Positions 19,436 to 29,600 of a stretch of DNA of 29,600 bases are shown piece by piece (position 1 is the stretch's first letter; every line of letters starts with the position of its first letter). Origin of the DNA: Nymphaea colorata (Eukaryota > Streptophyta > Magnoliopsida > Nymphaeales > Nymphaeaceae); assembly GCF_008831285.2 (NCBI RefSeq), contig NW_022205187.1, positions 1 to 29,600 on the forward strand. Direction: 5' to 3'. The notes beneath the pieces were generated by a model. The model did not search any database, was not told where the DNA came from, and was given only the letters and a program-made list of their open reading frames with translations. A program made the translations under genes and the position numbers.

Positions 19436-20330
19436 TCATCCACATTTTCTTTTCCCCTGCCGTGCAAATTAATCATCGTCAAAAATATTTTCATAAAATT
19501 AGACCAAACTGATAGATATAAATTTCAAAAAAATAACAAAGTATATTATTTTGCAAACATGTACGAAGGTTATTATAATGTACTGCTGAAGTTTAAAAAA
19601 ACAAAATCATTATCAATAGAATATTGATAAAAAAAACATACAAAGACAAAGAAAATAGTGCATGAGCACCCCGGTCATCAGGAAGGGAATGTTCAACTAA
19701 TATTGACGAAGTTACTCTTTGACGTAGATTTATTACTTATTCTTTCTGGGGATGTTCAAGTAATATTGACAAAGTTACTCTTTGATGTAGATTCATTACT
19801 TATTCTTTCTACTAAAAGGGATGGCAGCCTAACTCCCAGCAGAGTTTGCATCGAAAGTGACAAAGAAAATTGTGGTGGTGTTCTTATGTCCGGGTGGTTT
19901 GAGAGATCAATTCGATCCTCCTTTGTACATTAAGTTGTGTTTGATAGTTTGATGTATAGCATTAAAAGGTATGCTTTAAAAGATCCTCAGCTTAAACAAA
20001 CTAAAGATTTATGTAGCATGGATCTTAAATCCACGTATATTAACAATGATAGATTTAAGGTCGGACCGGGGGGGAGTCTCGACCTGATCTGGTCCCTGGT
20101 GAAACAAATACAACCACAACAATAAGACAAGCTATTGGAAACACCATTTGTCGTTGCAAATAAGTTTATTGCCAACTCGCAAAAGACCAATACTCGTCCT
20201 TTCCCTTTCCAGTGTTGCCAAAAACGTTTCGCTAGCCTCAGATCACCTGCCTCCATTTTAGAAGTGCACGGACTGGTCATTCCCAGCTTTTATCTAATGA
20301 TGTGCCCGTGTTGAGAAAACTTGACAAAAC
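19436..20330. other. Unassigned AT-rich DNA
   Basis: No recognisable gene. It contains the 63-bp tandem duplication at 19689-19811 and a short GC-rich spot near 20060-20100. The open frames are short and lack known motifs. Confidence 0.4.
19689..19811 (+). repeat. 63-bp tandem duplication
   Basis: atgttcaa starts at 19689 and again at 19752. The two units share nearly all bases (attgac(g/a)aagttactctttg and tattacttattctttct blocks). Sixty-three bases is 21 codons, so the surrounding 91-residue frame (19658-19933) survives with a 21-residue internal repeat. I do not recognise this frame. Confidence 0.8.
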
Positions 20331-20526
20331 AATGTAAATATGAAAATTTAAGTGGATAACGTCAGATTCAGATTAGACATCCCTACCAAGTCTGAATTAA
20401 GAATGCGTTTATAAAAGAAAGAATCATTAAAATTTTCTTGTTTCCACCATTCCTCCCGTTCTATTTCAAACTTCCCAGCCACGGAAAAATGATGCATTTG
20501 ATGTAATCAAAGCATGGGTTTCCTTC

Positions 20527-20794
20527 AACAAGATTGGGTGGGCAGTAAGCTTCTTGATTTCAACATCAACTTCTGCCTACAAGATCCAAGATCAAAGAAT
20601 AGATCAGTTTTCAGCACAAAGAAACTAATCAGCCTCAATCGATAGGACAAGCTTCTACAAGAGGAAGAAACTAATCTAGCATGCACCTTAGAAAGGACAA
20701 GCTTCTGTGAATCAATCATGCCCATCGAGTCTAGATCTTGATTAATTCTCCGCTCCTTGCTGACATCCACATCTGCAGTGCCTAATAGGACCAT
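20527..20794 (-). pseudogene. Two exon-like open segments, identity unknown
   Basis: On the minus strand one segment reads TADVDVSKERRINQDLDSMG and on to QKLVLSK (about 20785-20692), bounded by AG upstream and GT downstream. A second reads AEVDVEIKKLTAHPILLK (about 20581-20528), preceded by TTGTAG. Both start with a similar A-x-V-D-V stretch. They may be exons of a host gene lying on the same strand as the kinase fragment 1 kb upstream, perhaps its tail, but I cannot connect them. Low confidence. Confidence 0.25.
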
Positions 20795-21484
20795 AACTAG
20801 TTCAGATGTGTTGAGATGACTCAGATCTTCTCTAGAAGAGAAATTAACTCATGATCAACTAAGTCAAAACCAACTTCATGCCATCAAGGGACAAAATGCA
20901 AGTTCCGACTAAAATTGACTTGATACTGATGAAACTACAAAGAAAAGGAGGAAATTCGGAAATTCAAACTGTTGCAGTCTTAAGATATTAGAAGCAAAGT
21001 AGTTTACAAACCAAATCATGAGAATATATATTGTTACATTAAAGAGTGGCAGCTCTTTGCAAATGCACCATGTCTCAAACAGCAACTATGTGTTTCAACA
21101 ACTATACTTAGTAATTAGATTACAACTGTGACATGAAACTTGTTTCCAATAGCTATAGGTGTGCCATCAGTCTTAAGAATTATATTTATAATTTCACCAA
21201 TACATTCTATTTGTTGAGTGCATTGGCCACCTGTAACAACATTCTAGAAATAAAATCAGCATTAACCCAATAGAAGATATACCAAGATAAGATCGAGAGA
21301 AAGGATTAAGTAGACCAAGTAAGGTTACTAAAAATAGCAAGAAGGCAATAGACAGTATAAAGGCTATAAGCCCTAAAGATCTTGGACGCTCCATGAGCAG
21401 CAATTAGGGCACAGACATCGGCAAAGAGGAATTCTTACATCCATCCCAGTGCTACATAGTAATGAGACTAAATAATCATCTTAC

Positions 21485-21560
21485 CCATGTGCTGCAGGAG
21501 GAAGGCCTTGAAGTTCTTCTGTATAAGGTGGCATATCAAAAAGTACAAAGTCATAAAATC
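21485..21560 (-). other. Exon-like open segment, identity unknown
   Basis: 76 bases bounded by AG and GTAAGA on the minus strand. The best frame reads FYDFVLFDMPPYTEELQG followed by LPPAAH. The composition looks coding and the splice signals are good, but the phase does not join the kinase-like exon at 21651. Not recognised. Confidence 0.2.
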
Positions 21561-21650
21561 CTTAACAAATAAGTAGATTGAATTGATTTCCAAATAAATA
21601 TATTCATGCATACAAAGTATGTGGAATGGATCAAAGAAAGTAGGTCTTAC

Positions 21651-21830
21651 AAAAGCTTTGAATGCTGGGCGATGTGCAGCCATCTCATATAAGCAATTTG
21701 CAAACCATATCCAAAACTTATACTAAAAAAATTAGTACAATTATCATACAAAAATATTGGCCATCATGGAAAAAATGAGAGAGAGAAGAGACCAAATATC
21801 AGATTTGAAACCATATTGAATCGCTGAATA
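21651..21830 (-). pseudogene. NIMA-related (NEK) protein kinase fragment, decayed
   Basis: Two minus-strand pieces in order. The first, from about 21830 to 21786, reads YGFKSDIWSL, the kinase subdomain IX motif (D-x-W-S-L-G) in the form typical of plant NEK kinases. The second, 21716-21651 with AG before and GTAAGA after, ends LYEMAAHRPAFKAF, which fits the stretch that follows CC in plant NEK2-type kinases. Its start is garbled (FWIWFAN where SDIWSLGC is expected), suggesting small deletions or a duplicated exon edge. No upstream catalytic loop (HRDxKxxN) or DFG motif is visible, so it is a remnant. A possible degraded next exon lies near 21340-21390. Confidence 0.6.
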
Positions 21831-23150
21831 TAGGTCATTAGAGAGAGTTATAAGATTACATAGGTTAGCCGTAATCTACTGCACCCATTTTCAAAGACCC
21901 AGAGGAATTAATCAACAAAAGAATATCCAAAACAAAACGAGCAGAAGCTATGGTACAAATGCATGCTTGAAATGTAGAATGCTTTGTAGCTGCACCTACT
22001 AAAAACACTGATATTCTCTTTGACTTAGCTATTACTTACAAGACACACTATTAGAAAAGTGACTCGTAAAAGATGGTAGAGACACTATGGAGGATGACCA
22101 CCATTGCATATGCAAGACAGCTTGTGTATAAAAATAAAAATAAACATGCATTAAAAGATAGATATAAATACGTAGATAAATAGCTATATGTAATACATAA
22201 ACAAATAGAGAACTAATGTAAATGTGTACGACATTATCACTTCAAATAATATGTCACCTTTGAGTCTTTGATAACTCTGAAGAAACCAACTGTAAAATTA
22301 GGACTCATGTGTAAAAAAAGTGTAGCAAATACCGCCAAACTACCTTATATGTATCTGCACTGCCCTCTCAAGATAATCTAAGATGCCCTCTATTGTTCCT
22401 TGCAACACCACCTTTGAAGTCAAATAAAATAAAACATCAACCTCGTATTTGAAAAGAATTAACATGGCATTATTATAAGACTTGTCAGTTTCACACAGAA
22501 AAAAACCTCAAAACGATCCAATGTGGTCAGACTAAGAGAAAAGATAATGAAAGATATACAAAACATGTCATTTCTAAAATTCTAACTTTTAGATCCACAA
22601 GGGGGGGAGGGAAAGAGTTGAATGTGCAATAACTAGAAACACACAATTATGAACAAATAAAACCCTTACTTATAGGAGACAAAAGTCTAGAACTTTTGTT
22701 CCTATGATAAACAATTCATTTCTACGTGTTGGACTTTTTTCATGGCTGGACCTTAGCCCTGTGTACATTCAGTTGGTGCAAAAAAAAGCAGTCTGATTAT
22801 TCAATGTTACTCTACTCGTTCATAAGGACTCTTTGATTCATTATATTGAATGGATGAGAGAAAACTAAAGGAAAAAGTAATGGGTATTTTTGTCATCTAG
22901 TATTAGTTTATACTTTTTTTTTCTTCATCTTTCTCTCAACCGTTAAGTGGGTGAATCTGAATATGGCCAGTAATTGGCTGGCGTTACATGGCTACTAACA
23001 ATATTTTATGTTATCAAAGTCTTTCATTGAGTGATGTTTAACCACTCTCAAGACTGTAAAAGGTTTCATGTTTGAGTTGAAGTTGGACTTGCATTTCATT
23101 CTTAAACCAAAATTCCAAACCATCAAACACCCCCTAAAAGAGCGGTCGAC
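21831..23150. other. Unassigned AT-rich DNA beside the kinase remnant
   Basis: No repeat or gene that I can name, apart from one exon-like segment at 22344-22411 on the minus strand (VVLQGTIEGILDYLERAVQI, between AG and GTAG). It contains a G run near 22600-22611. Introns or intergenic DNA around the decayed gene are the likely content. Confidence 0.35.
22344..22411 (-). other. Exon-like open segment, identity unknown
   Basis: 68 bases with an AG acceptor (22413-22412) and GTAG donor, open in a frame with a helical look (GTIEGILDYLERAV). It lies 0.5 kb upstream of the NEK-like exons on the same strand. It does not match any kinase motif I know. Confidence 0.2.
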
Positions 23151-24539
23151 CGTTTGTTTGTTCGTGGCCATTCTCTCGGGCCAGGCTATCTACAATAGCG
23201 TGTAATAATCTTTTGACATCATTCTCCTTCTCTTTTTTGCTTCTATATATTATTGTTTGTGGGCTGTTATTCATAATTTGGGGATTTCTTTTCATCTATT
23301 TTATAATATATTTTTTTCATTTTGTCTGTGAAAATTGGTTTGAATCAACGTATTTGAATCGTACCAGGTTGTTCGCCTGAATGATGAAATAACAATTGGC
23401 AAAGTTTAATATTTTACAAATAAACTTGTGCCGACCCCTTTCCTAAAAAATAACATAATGTATGTAGGACTCTAATTTTAGATGAGCAGGAGGTCACCCC
23501 ACAATCTTAGTGAAAGCCAGAAGCTCCCTCTTTCCCCTTACCCTCAAGCCCACGGCTGCATCGATGCCTGTGAGTGGGGCCAAATATCCATCAACTAGTA
23601 TAGTGCTTCCACTCCAGTTGCAGTATAGAAATGTAGCACCAAATCACTCGCACTCGGTTAGACTTCTGCTACGCATCCCCCTTTCCATCTACCTACTTAG
23701 GGGCTATTCTTATTTTGAAAATTGTATGAGTGTCCCTGCTGTCAAACGACTCTTTAACAATATTGGAGTGACATTGCGGATATTGTAAGCAATTTCCCTT
23801 ACTAGTCATTGATACTAGTTTTTAAATCTTTTTATATACCTTAAAGTTGAAAATTAAACTAATACTGCCCCATAGCCAGAAATTTTTGGATTTGCCATTA
23901 CCCCTTTAGGGTTCCATTTTTCTTTAGCTTGTTCTCTCGCTGAAAACCATTTTGGTGATTTTTGGACTCTAATTAGTTTGAAGGGATGAAGCATATACTC
24001 TCCATCCAAAATGCACCAAACTCCATAAGTTAGTGATGAACTCCAAATTTTGGTGATTGATTATAACCTTGCTTAGATTATCTTGCAATCAAGTTGAGGA
24101 GTTATCATGTTCTGACTTTAAAATATATAGTTTTCCAGTACCTAAAACAAATTCTTGTATAATAATGTAATTCACATGATCCATCTATTCTAGAAGGTTG
24201 ACTGGAAAATAGAGGAATGTCATCATACTTTAAACATGTTTAACGATTAAAATGGGTGATTAACAATGGATTGGCGAGATCATTTCTGAATATTCAAGGG
24301 ATTCAAATAAAAGTTGGCCTATTTTTTTCTCTTTGAACTGGCCTTTGTGTCCAATTAAGACGAACCTCTATGGCTGGATGGTTATTTTTTTGTTTGATGT
24401 TGATAAAAACCGTTGCAAAAGATGCATATGCAATGATCAATTGCTTGACCATGGTTTTCAATGATGGAATACAACTTTTATGGCAGTTTTTAACCACACA
24501 AAATGACCATCCAAGCATAGAAACAGCTGTGATTTCAAT

Positions 24540-24575
<36 letters not shown>

Positions 24576-25010
24576 TTATATATTCCCTCTAGCATTGCTT
24601 TGTTTGATGCTTCTATTGTGCTTTCTATCTGGGAAGATGTCTAACCTGACCCTACAAGGAACTGACATTATCTTTGTCTACAGATGACCTTTGCACAATT
24701 ATTACCCATGCTGAAACAAGTACATTTCTTTTAGGATTTACCATCATAGAAACTGATTCTGTTGAATTTGAATGAACCTGCAATTGTGGGACACCTGATA
24801 CAGAATAGGTTCTAGCGAAATGGAGCTAAGGCTAAGGTTTCGGCCATCTTGTTGAGCGATAGTATGAAATACCCCTCTTTCTCATCCGATGCTAGGGAAG
24901 ATCTCTATAGAGTGTTCTTATTTTTTTAATTGGTTCAGTCTTAACACAAAAAATAAGGTCGACTGAATGTTATTCGGGTCTGGCTCATGGCGATCATTTA
25001 CCGACAATTG
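23150..25010 (+). repeat. Family R and associated repeat, copy 4
   Basis: Colinear with 18040-19260: gaaaattggtttgaatcaac and gtaccag blocks at 23323-23370, ctctaattttagat at 23470, ttgactgga at 24198, gtccaattaagac at 24349, the gatgcatatgcaatgatcaa block at 24420, and gaatgaacctgcaattgtgg at 24770. It is longer than copy 3, with extra sequence around 23640-24180. A (CA)n(TA)n run lies at 24541-24576. It has diverged more than the palindrome arms have from each other. No gene supported. Confidence 0.7.
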
Positions 25011-26336
25011 AGCCTCCATGGCCTTTATGATTGCAGCTGGCCCCTACACATGGCTCCGGGTTTCGGACGTTGGTAAGCTTTGACTTGTGGTTGATGTTGA
25101 AAGAACAAGCTGACCTTGGCAAGATGTGATGAAGCACAAAGTCAAGCAGGTGCCAACCTTGACTTCCATGTAAATGAGTGAACCCATTAAGAGAAAGTTT
25201 TATCTGCAATGTTTCACACTTGCTGGTCTACATATCAGACCTATGGGCAGCCAGCAGCAATCCCACTTAACTGCTTTATTCAATCATCTTTGGCATAGGG
25301 GGTAGGAGCCCAGATAGAAGATCAAAATTCTAGATACAGGACACTAGGTATAAATTTTTCAACATTTAAAGAATGAGAAAATTTGTTAAAAAATATTAAT
25401 ACAAAAATAAAATGCTTTAAAGTTTATGTAATTACCAATACTTAACAATAGAAAGTTATGTGTCAATCAAAGGAGAGAAGAATATTTTGGAAATTTATTA
25501 AAAATATTCTCGTTAGTCTTTTTACTTTTTTCTATTTTCAATTTTGTCTTTATAATTTTTTTAATGTGAATTAAAGTTATTTTAATCATTAACCATATTG
25601 ACGTACAAAAAAAATTATGCATCAGTATAGCGACACTTAACCTATACCTGCCTCTACTCCTGCTAGCTGCTCTCAACAGGTGTTATGGGATTTATGGTCA
25701 CATTTTAAAGGCGGTACTGATTTTTATGAGTCGCCTCCATCAGATGAGTAGAACCCTTGTGGCCTCCTTCCCGAAAAAAAACTACTTTAAAGAGGCCCAC
25801 ACACTAGTCCACATTTTTGAAAAACATGTTTGTTTGGCAAAAATTCATCATCCAAATGCTTTGGATGATGGCTAGAATGGAAAGGGAAAGGAGAAAAGTG
25901 AGGAAAGGATGGACAAAGAAAGAAAAAACATTTCGTTTCTAGGTCTTGCTTTTGTTTACAATTTCAAAAGGCGGACCAAAAAGCCATTGGATTTTCTTTA
26001 CCTTAGACCTTCCCTTAAAAGGAGAAGGAAGCCTGGAATAACAGCATATCTATTGAATCTGGACATGGTAGTACTCATTTTGGAAATATCTGGTGCCAAA
26101 GTCACTCAATGGGTAAGCGATGAATCCTTAACCTAAATCCATTTTACCAAAAGTTTCTACCATATCAACTTACCCTTTTGTACAACCCAATAATTTCAAA
26201 AAATGAGCCATCTATGAGGCCAATTGTATTTTTGTGTCTTTTTTCTTTGGGCTTAACAGGTTGGTACATTGTTTAATCCTTGTTTCATTTCCTATAAAAC
26301 TACTTATTTCCTATAAAATTACTTGGGGGCACTGTA
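25011..26336. other. Unassigned DNA
   Basis: Mixed composition, AT-rich at 25350-25620. No credible coding frame and no match to other parts of the window that I can see. A 75-residue frame at 25909-26136 has no recognisable motif. Confidence 0.35.
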
Positions 26337-27051
26337 AGCTCATCTCTCTCTCCCACTCGCCAGTGCGGACTACTATTTAAAATTCTCTTCCTCTGTTCCT
26401 CTCTCTCTCTCTCTATCTCTATACATGCAAGAGAACTCAAATGGCATGGAGCTGTTTCTTTGTTTCTTTCTTCCACCACATTTTCACTTTCGGTGGTAGA
26501 CAAGTCAAAAAAGAGAGGAACCACCCTGTTGAATAGGAACCATTAGTTTACATGATATGACAGTTCTATCATCATTGATATTACAGTTCCAGACTTGGTG
26601 GTAGAGACGCAGACGTGGAGATGGAATAAAAAGGCTTGAATCAAAATACTTATGTGAAGTTGGAAGATTGGGTTCCCATGGCAATATGGTGGCTATGGAA
26701 GAACATGAATTATGAATACCATGACAACAAGAAAAATCGAAATCTGTTACATCAGAGGCAATTGACTGTCTTTTTATTATGATTCAACAAGTGCTAAATA
26801 TGACTCTTCAAGCAGAAGAATGAGTTTCCACAACTTTTGGTCCTTTTTATGTAGGAAGTCCCTCAGAAATATCATCTACTTCAAAACAGATCAGCATCAC
26901 CACAAAAGGATATAGAAGACTGACATGCTAATGAAACCACATCTGAAAGATGCCTTGGTTTGATCGACCAACTTCCCCTTCCGTATTTTAACGCTATTCA
27001 CAGTACCTACACCACAGTCCTTATACAAGAGATGGCAATGTCATTGAAAAT

Positions 27052-27086
<35 letters not shown>

Positions 27087-27923
27087 CCGCACTACTTCTG
27101 TCACAAAGAAAAACCAACAGATCTCTCATATTTGTGTTAAAAAGAGTTTTGAACGAAATGTGAATCTCCTAATTTGTTCATTATAAAACTAATTTAATCT
27201 AAATAATGTTCAAGTTCAAAATTACTTTTATAAAAAGAAGTGTTTTTTTTACTATTAAAATTTTAATGTTATAAGAGCCATTTCTTTTTAAATTATTATG
27301 GTATATTAATAAAATAAATAATAACTAACTTAATGTATGTTTATCAACAAATATATTTGCAGATACTGCTAAATTACGAAAAAAAAAATTAATAGGCCTG
27401 GCTTCATTCCCTTACCTAAGTGGTATGTTTTTTATGATCTTATATGTATAAATATATATATTCACAGGCACACACAGGAGAGAGAGAGAAGAGAGAGAGA
27501 GTGAGAGAGCTTGTATTAAATGAAACTAAAGAGCAATGGAAAAACAAAAGGAAATAGAGAACAAGCAGTATAGAAGAAGTGAGGAACCAATCCGACAGCC
27601 AGAAAGCCTTCACGATAGCTAAAAATCTCCCTTCAGAAGGTTTACAATAAATGGTGGAAATTAAAACATGCATTAGCAAAGAAGACTTCATTGGGAATGA
27701 TCCAAATCTTTCACCAGAAGATACATAACCATAACCATGTATGAAAGAAATTATCATCACTTAGACTTGCAAAGGGCCGGCGATCCAAGTAAAAGATCAC
27801 TAAACACAAATACAAATGGCAAATGGATCTACAACTTCAGTAAAAGGAATCAGACATTTGCCTTTGTTAACAAATCTAGCACAGCTCTATATTTGCTCAA
27901 ATTATAATTGCCTTGGCATGCAG
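26337..27923 (+). repeat. Family R, copy 2 (outgroup of the palindrome arms)
   Basis: Matches the right arm from 9129 to about 10990 in order and orientation. Differences: it lacks the block equal to 9818-10085 (including internal duplicate unit 2), has one minisatellite unit instead of four, and has about 210 extra bases at 27434-27640 with (GA)n and about 55 extra near 27745-27800. After tctagcacagctctatattt (27876-27895) it jumps to caaattataattg, the sequence found at 18278, and is then interrupted by the gypsy LTR. Confidence 0.8.
27434..27640 (+). other. Insertion in family R copy 2
   Basis: Absent from the palindrome arms at the matching position (between about 10795 and 10800). It contains (TA)n, a (GA)n run at 27479-27510, and no coding sequence. 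No clear terminal inverted repeats are visible. It may be a small insertion or ancestral sequence lost from the arms. Confidence 0.45.
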
Positions 27924-28300
27924 TATCACGGGCCGACTTCTTCGGACCGCGCGGCGTGGCAAACTCTCGCCAGTAAGCTGCAAGCCTTCGCTTCGTTCAA
28001 GTGGGCGCAGATTACTTGAACGCTTCTTCGAAAACAAAGACACAAAATACACAAGAGTCTGGAAAGAAAACTCGCAATATATTCACTTTAACAAGATGAG
28101 TACATCACGAGGGATGCAAGTAAGCTTTTAACTTTACTTACATAGGATGGCCGAAGCCGCTTATAGAATTCCCATGGCGACCATCCAAAACAAGCAATCC
28201 CAATATTACACTTGGGGCCGTTTTGGGAGGGTACTCCGACACAAGTGAACACTAAGCTTACACCATGACTCAGCATAAGCAAAGAAATTACATTTGCAAA
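27924..28300 (-). repeat. Probable gypsy 3' LTR or LTR part
   Basis: On the minus strand this ends GGCCGACTTC in reverse sense (plus strand tatcacgggccgac at 27924). Gypsy LTRs of this kind often end CGTGACA; here it would be CGTGATA, one base off. A cgaacgaagcgaaggcttg block and tttgtgtctttgttttcg precede it. The inner limit is uncertain; tgtcggagtaccctccc near 28240 is one possible start. Confidence 0.4.
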
Positions 28301-28329
28301 GCAAAGGACTGTACATACTTTAGACGCAG

Positions 28330-28865
28330 GGGAACAGGCTCCCCCCTTCTAAACAAGTGCCGTCCTCTGCGCTAGCAGCTTCATGGTTGACCCTAACATC
28401 TTTTGGATGACTTCGCTTCAAAAGAAAGCCATACTCCATTGTTGGCTGGTCTTCGTCTACCCACCTGACCAAGTATCACTTCGGTTCGCCATAGTAGTTG
28501 ATTTTGTGCCGAAGGATCTGGTCCAACTGTCAATTAGTGGTCCTCTGGGTCGAAGGAGCTCGTTGCAAGATTGGTTCTCACCATGGCTGGCTTCTCTTCG
28601 GCTCTTCAGCATCGGCATAGAAGGGCTGAAGGTTGCAGATGTGGAACACAGGATGCCCCTTGAAGTCTAGCGGAATATCTAACTTGTATGCCAGCTTCCC
28701 CATCCTCTTGACCACAGTAAATGGCCCTTCATACTTTCTAATCCGTGCTCGGCATCGCCCATTGAAAGATGCCTGCCCAGTCTGCGTAAAGCTTCACAAG
28801 GACTTGGTTGCCTGCTCGAAATTCCATCGACCCTCATCTTTTGATCTGCATGTTTCTTCAATTCT
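28330..28865 (-). pseudogene. Gypsy integrase C-terminus and chromodomain-like tail
   Basis: Reads FRAGNQVLVKL (the end of the integrase, usually GDxVxVKL), then, after a frame change, RIRKYEGPFTVVKRMGKLAY, LDFKGHPVFHICNLQPFY, and a stop after SQPW. The HPVFHxxxL block is the conserved GPY/F-like C-terminal module. Further on, ILRHKINYYGEPK, a TGA, then YLVRWVDEDQPTMEY give the chromodomain signature (YLV-K/R-W). Chromodomains guide integration to particular chromatin in chromovirus-type elements. Stops interrupt the frame at least three times. Confidence 0.85.
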
Positions 28866-29109
28866 ATAGGGGCATGGCCCACTTTTGTCGAGGTGGCCGC
28901 CATCTTGGGAGCTTTGCAGGCATTGTCCCTGTGAATTCCTCTAGATAAGGCGCAAGCGCCTCTGGGACCAAACCAAGAGAGCTTTTAGGCACTTCCCTAG
29001 TTGCCACCAAGTCCATCTCGTCGCCATGCTTTGGGCCTCTGTTCAATTGGAGCGCAGATATCATCGCGACCTTGCCCTCGTCTTTCCTCAGTGTTACCGC
29101 TGGCAACAT
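28866..29109 (-). pseudogene. Gypsy protease-RT linker, truncated at a deletion junction
   Basis: An 81-residue frame ending LVPEALAPYLEEFTGTMPAK then LPRWRPPRQ, the stretch that in Ty3/gypsy Pol precedes reverse transcriptase (P-x-x-L-P-P-x-R). Instead of continuing into the RT domain, the next readable sequence is the KKHADQK motif from the end of integrase (28860-28830). Confidence 0.8.
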
Positions 29110-29600
29110 GCAGGAGACTTCTCATCATAATGCTGACACTATGCAAATGCGGCATCGGGACCATCTTCGCTGCACTAAGGAGCTCCATGCCGAGAATCAT
29201 CTGGTAATCGTCCATCGGGCCACGGAGAAGTTGGCTTTCTCTGACAACTCTCAATCTTCACAACCACATCCGGGCCACTCCATGGATGGGCTTTGCCTTT
29301 GAGTTGACTGCCTTCATGCGCAACTCTCCCCTCTCAAGGGTGAGGCCTAGTCTCCTCGCCTCCACAACTAAGACGAAATTGTGCGTGGCACCCGTATCTA
29401 TCTAGCCATCGTAGGCTTTTCCGTTCACCAGAATCTCAACGTACATGAGTTCCCTGGAAGGCGTCGTTGTGACCTTGGCTTTCTCTTCACGTTGCAGTGA
29501 GTTGAGAAGCTGAAGTGCACCAATCCTCGATCCTTCCCTTCTTCAGTCCCGCCTTCGGTAGCCCTCACAGCATTGGCCTATTCGGTGGGTCTCACCGTTT
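29110..29600 (-). pseudogene. Gypsy zinc-knuckle trace and retropepsin
   Basis: From 29600 leftward: a trace THRIGQC of the nucleocapsid CCHC region in one frame, then RIGALQLLNSLQ, then ELMYVEILVNGKAYDG, a TAG (29402-29404) and IDTGATHNFV, the aspartic protease active site. ERGELRMKAVNSKAKPIH and MDDYQMILGMELLSAAK (the C-terminal flap/ILGM motif) follow. The protease processes Gag-Pol. The TAG just before DTG and frame changes near 29255 inactivate it. The upstream gag lies beyond the window. Confidence 0.85.

Larger units (their letters stand above)
27924..29600 (-). mobile_element. Ty3/gypsy retrotransposon, internally deleted, 5' part outside the window
   Basis: Minus-strand order: nucleocapsid trace, retropepsin, PR-RT linker, integrase C-terminus, chromodomain-like tail, non-coding 3' part and probable LTR. 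Reverse transcriptase, RNase H and the integrase core, normally well over 1.5 kb, are absent between about 28880 and 28865. The element is GC-richer than its surroundings. Its 3' end sits within family R copy 2. Stops and frameshifts make it defective. Confidence 0.85.

Noticed and set aside
24303-24687. Frames overlapping on both strands in copy 4
   Set aside because: Repeat DNA with (CA)n(TA)n; the corresponding segment of copy 3 has stops.

Overview
The window reads as repeat-rich, intergenic nuclear DNA of a flowering plant. It carries Ty1/copia and Ty3/gypsy retrotransposon remnants of plant type, a decayed fragment resembling a plant NIMA-related (NEK) kinase, many (AT)n, (CT)n and (CA)n tracts, and no intact host gene. 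I cannot name the species from the sequence.

The dominant structure is a near-palindrome of about 16.8 kb. The left arm (582-8890) and right arm (8991-17382) are reverse complements, separated by a 100-bp non-palindromic spacer (8891-8990). Reading outward from the spacer, each arm holds: (1) about 140 bp of very similar sequence; (2) a dispersed AT-rich repeat, here called family R, with (CT)n tracts, a 66-96 bp minisatellite and (AT)n; (3) an AT-rich block with a possible captured gene start; (4) a copia element cut off before its reverse transcriptase, with gag, protease and integrase in decay. The gag proteins of the two arms differ at 12 of 223 residues, and each arm has private deletions besides shared stop codons. 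The copia element was therefore already dead before the inverted duplication formed.

Only the right copy keeps sequence upstream of the copia leader (17383-17886), including a probable LTR with a TATA-like box. That LTR faces leftward into the palindrome. A transcript from it would run through one arm, the spacer and the other arm, and fold back on itself, so the locus is a candidate long-hairpin RNA / siRNA source. This is an inference.

Between 17887 and 27905 lie three more partial copies of family R and associated repeats (17887-19435, 23150-25010, 26337-27923). They act as outgroups for deciding which arm changed. Between them are a NEK-like kinase pseudogene on the minus strand (about 21650-21830), a few exon-like open segments I cannot name, and unassigned AT-rich DNA. 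The right end (27924-29600, minus strand) is a Ty3/gypsy element with a zinc-knuckle trace, a retropepsin with the DTG motif, and then a jump straight to the integrase C-terminus and chromodomain-like tail. Most of reverse transcriptase, RNase H and the integrase core is deleted. The first 581 bases are GC-richer and unassigned.
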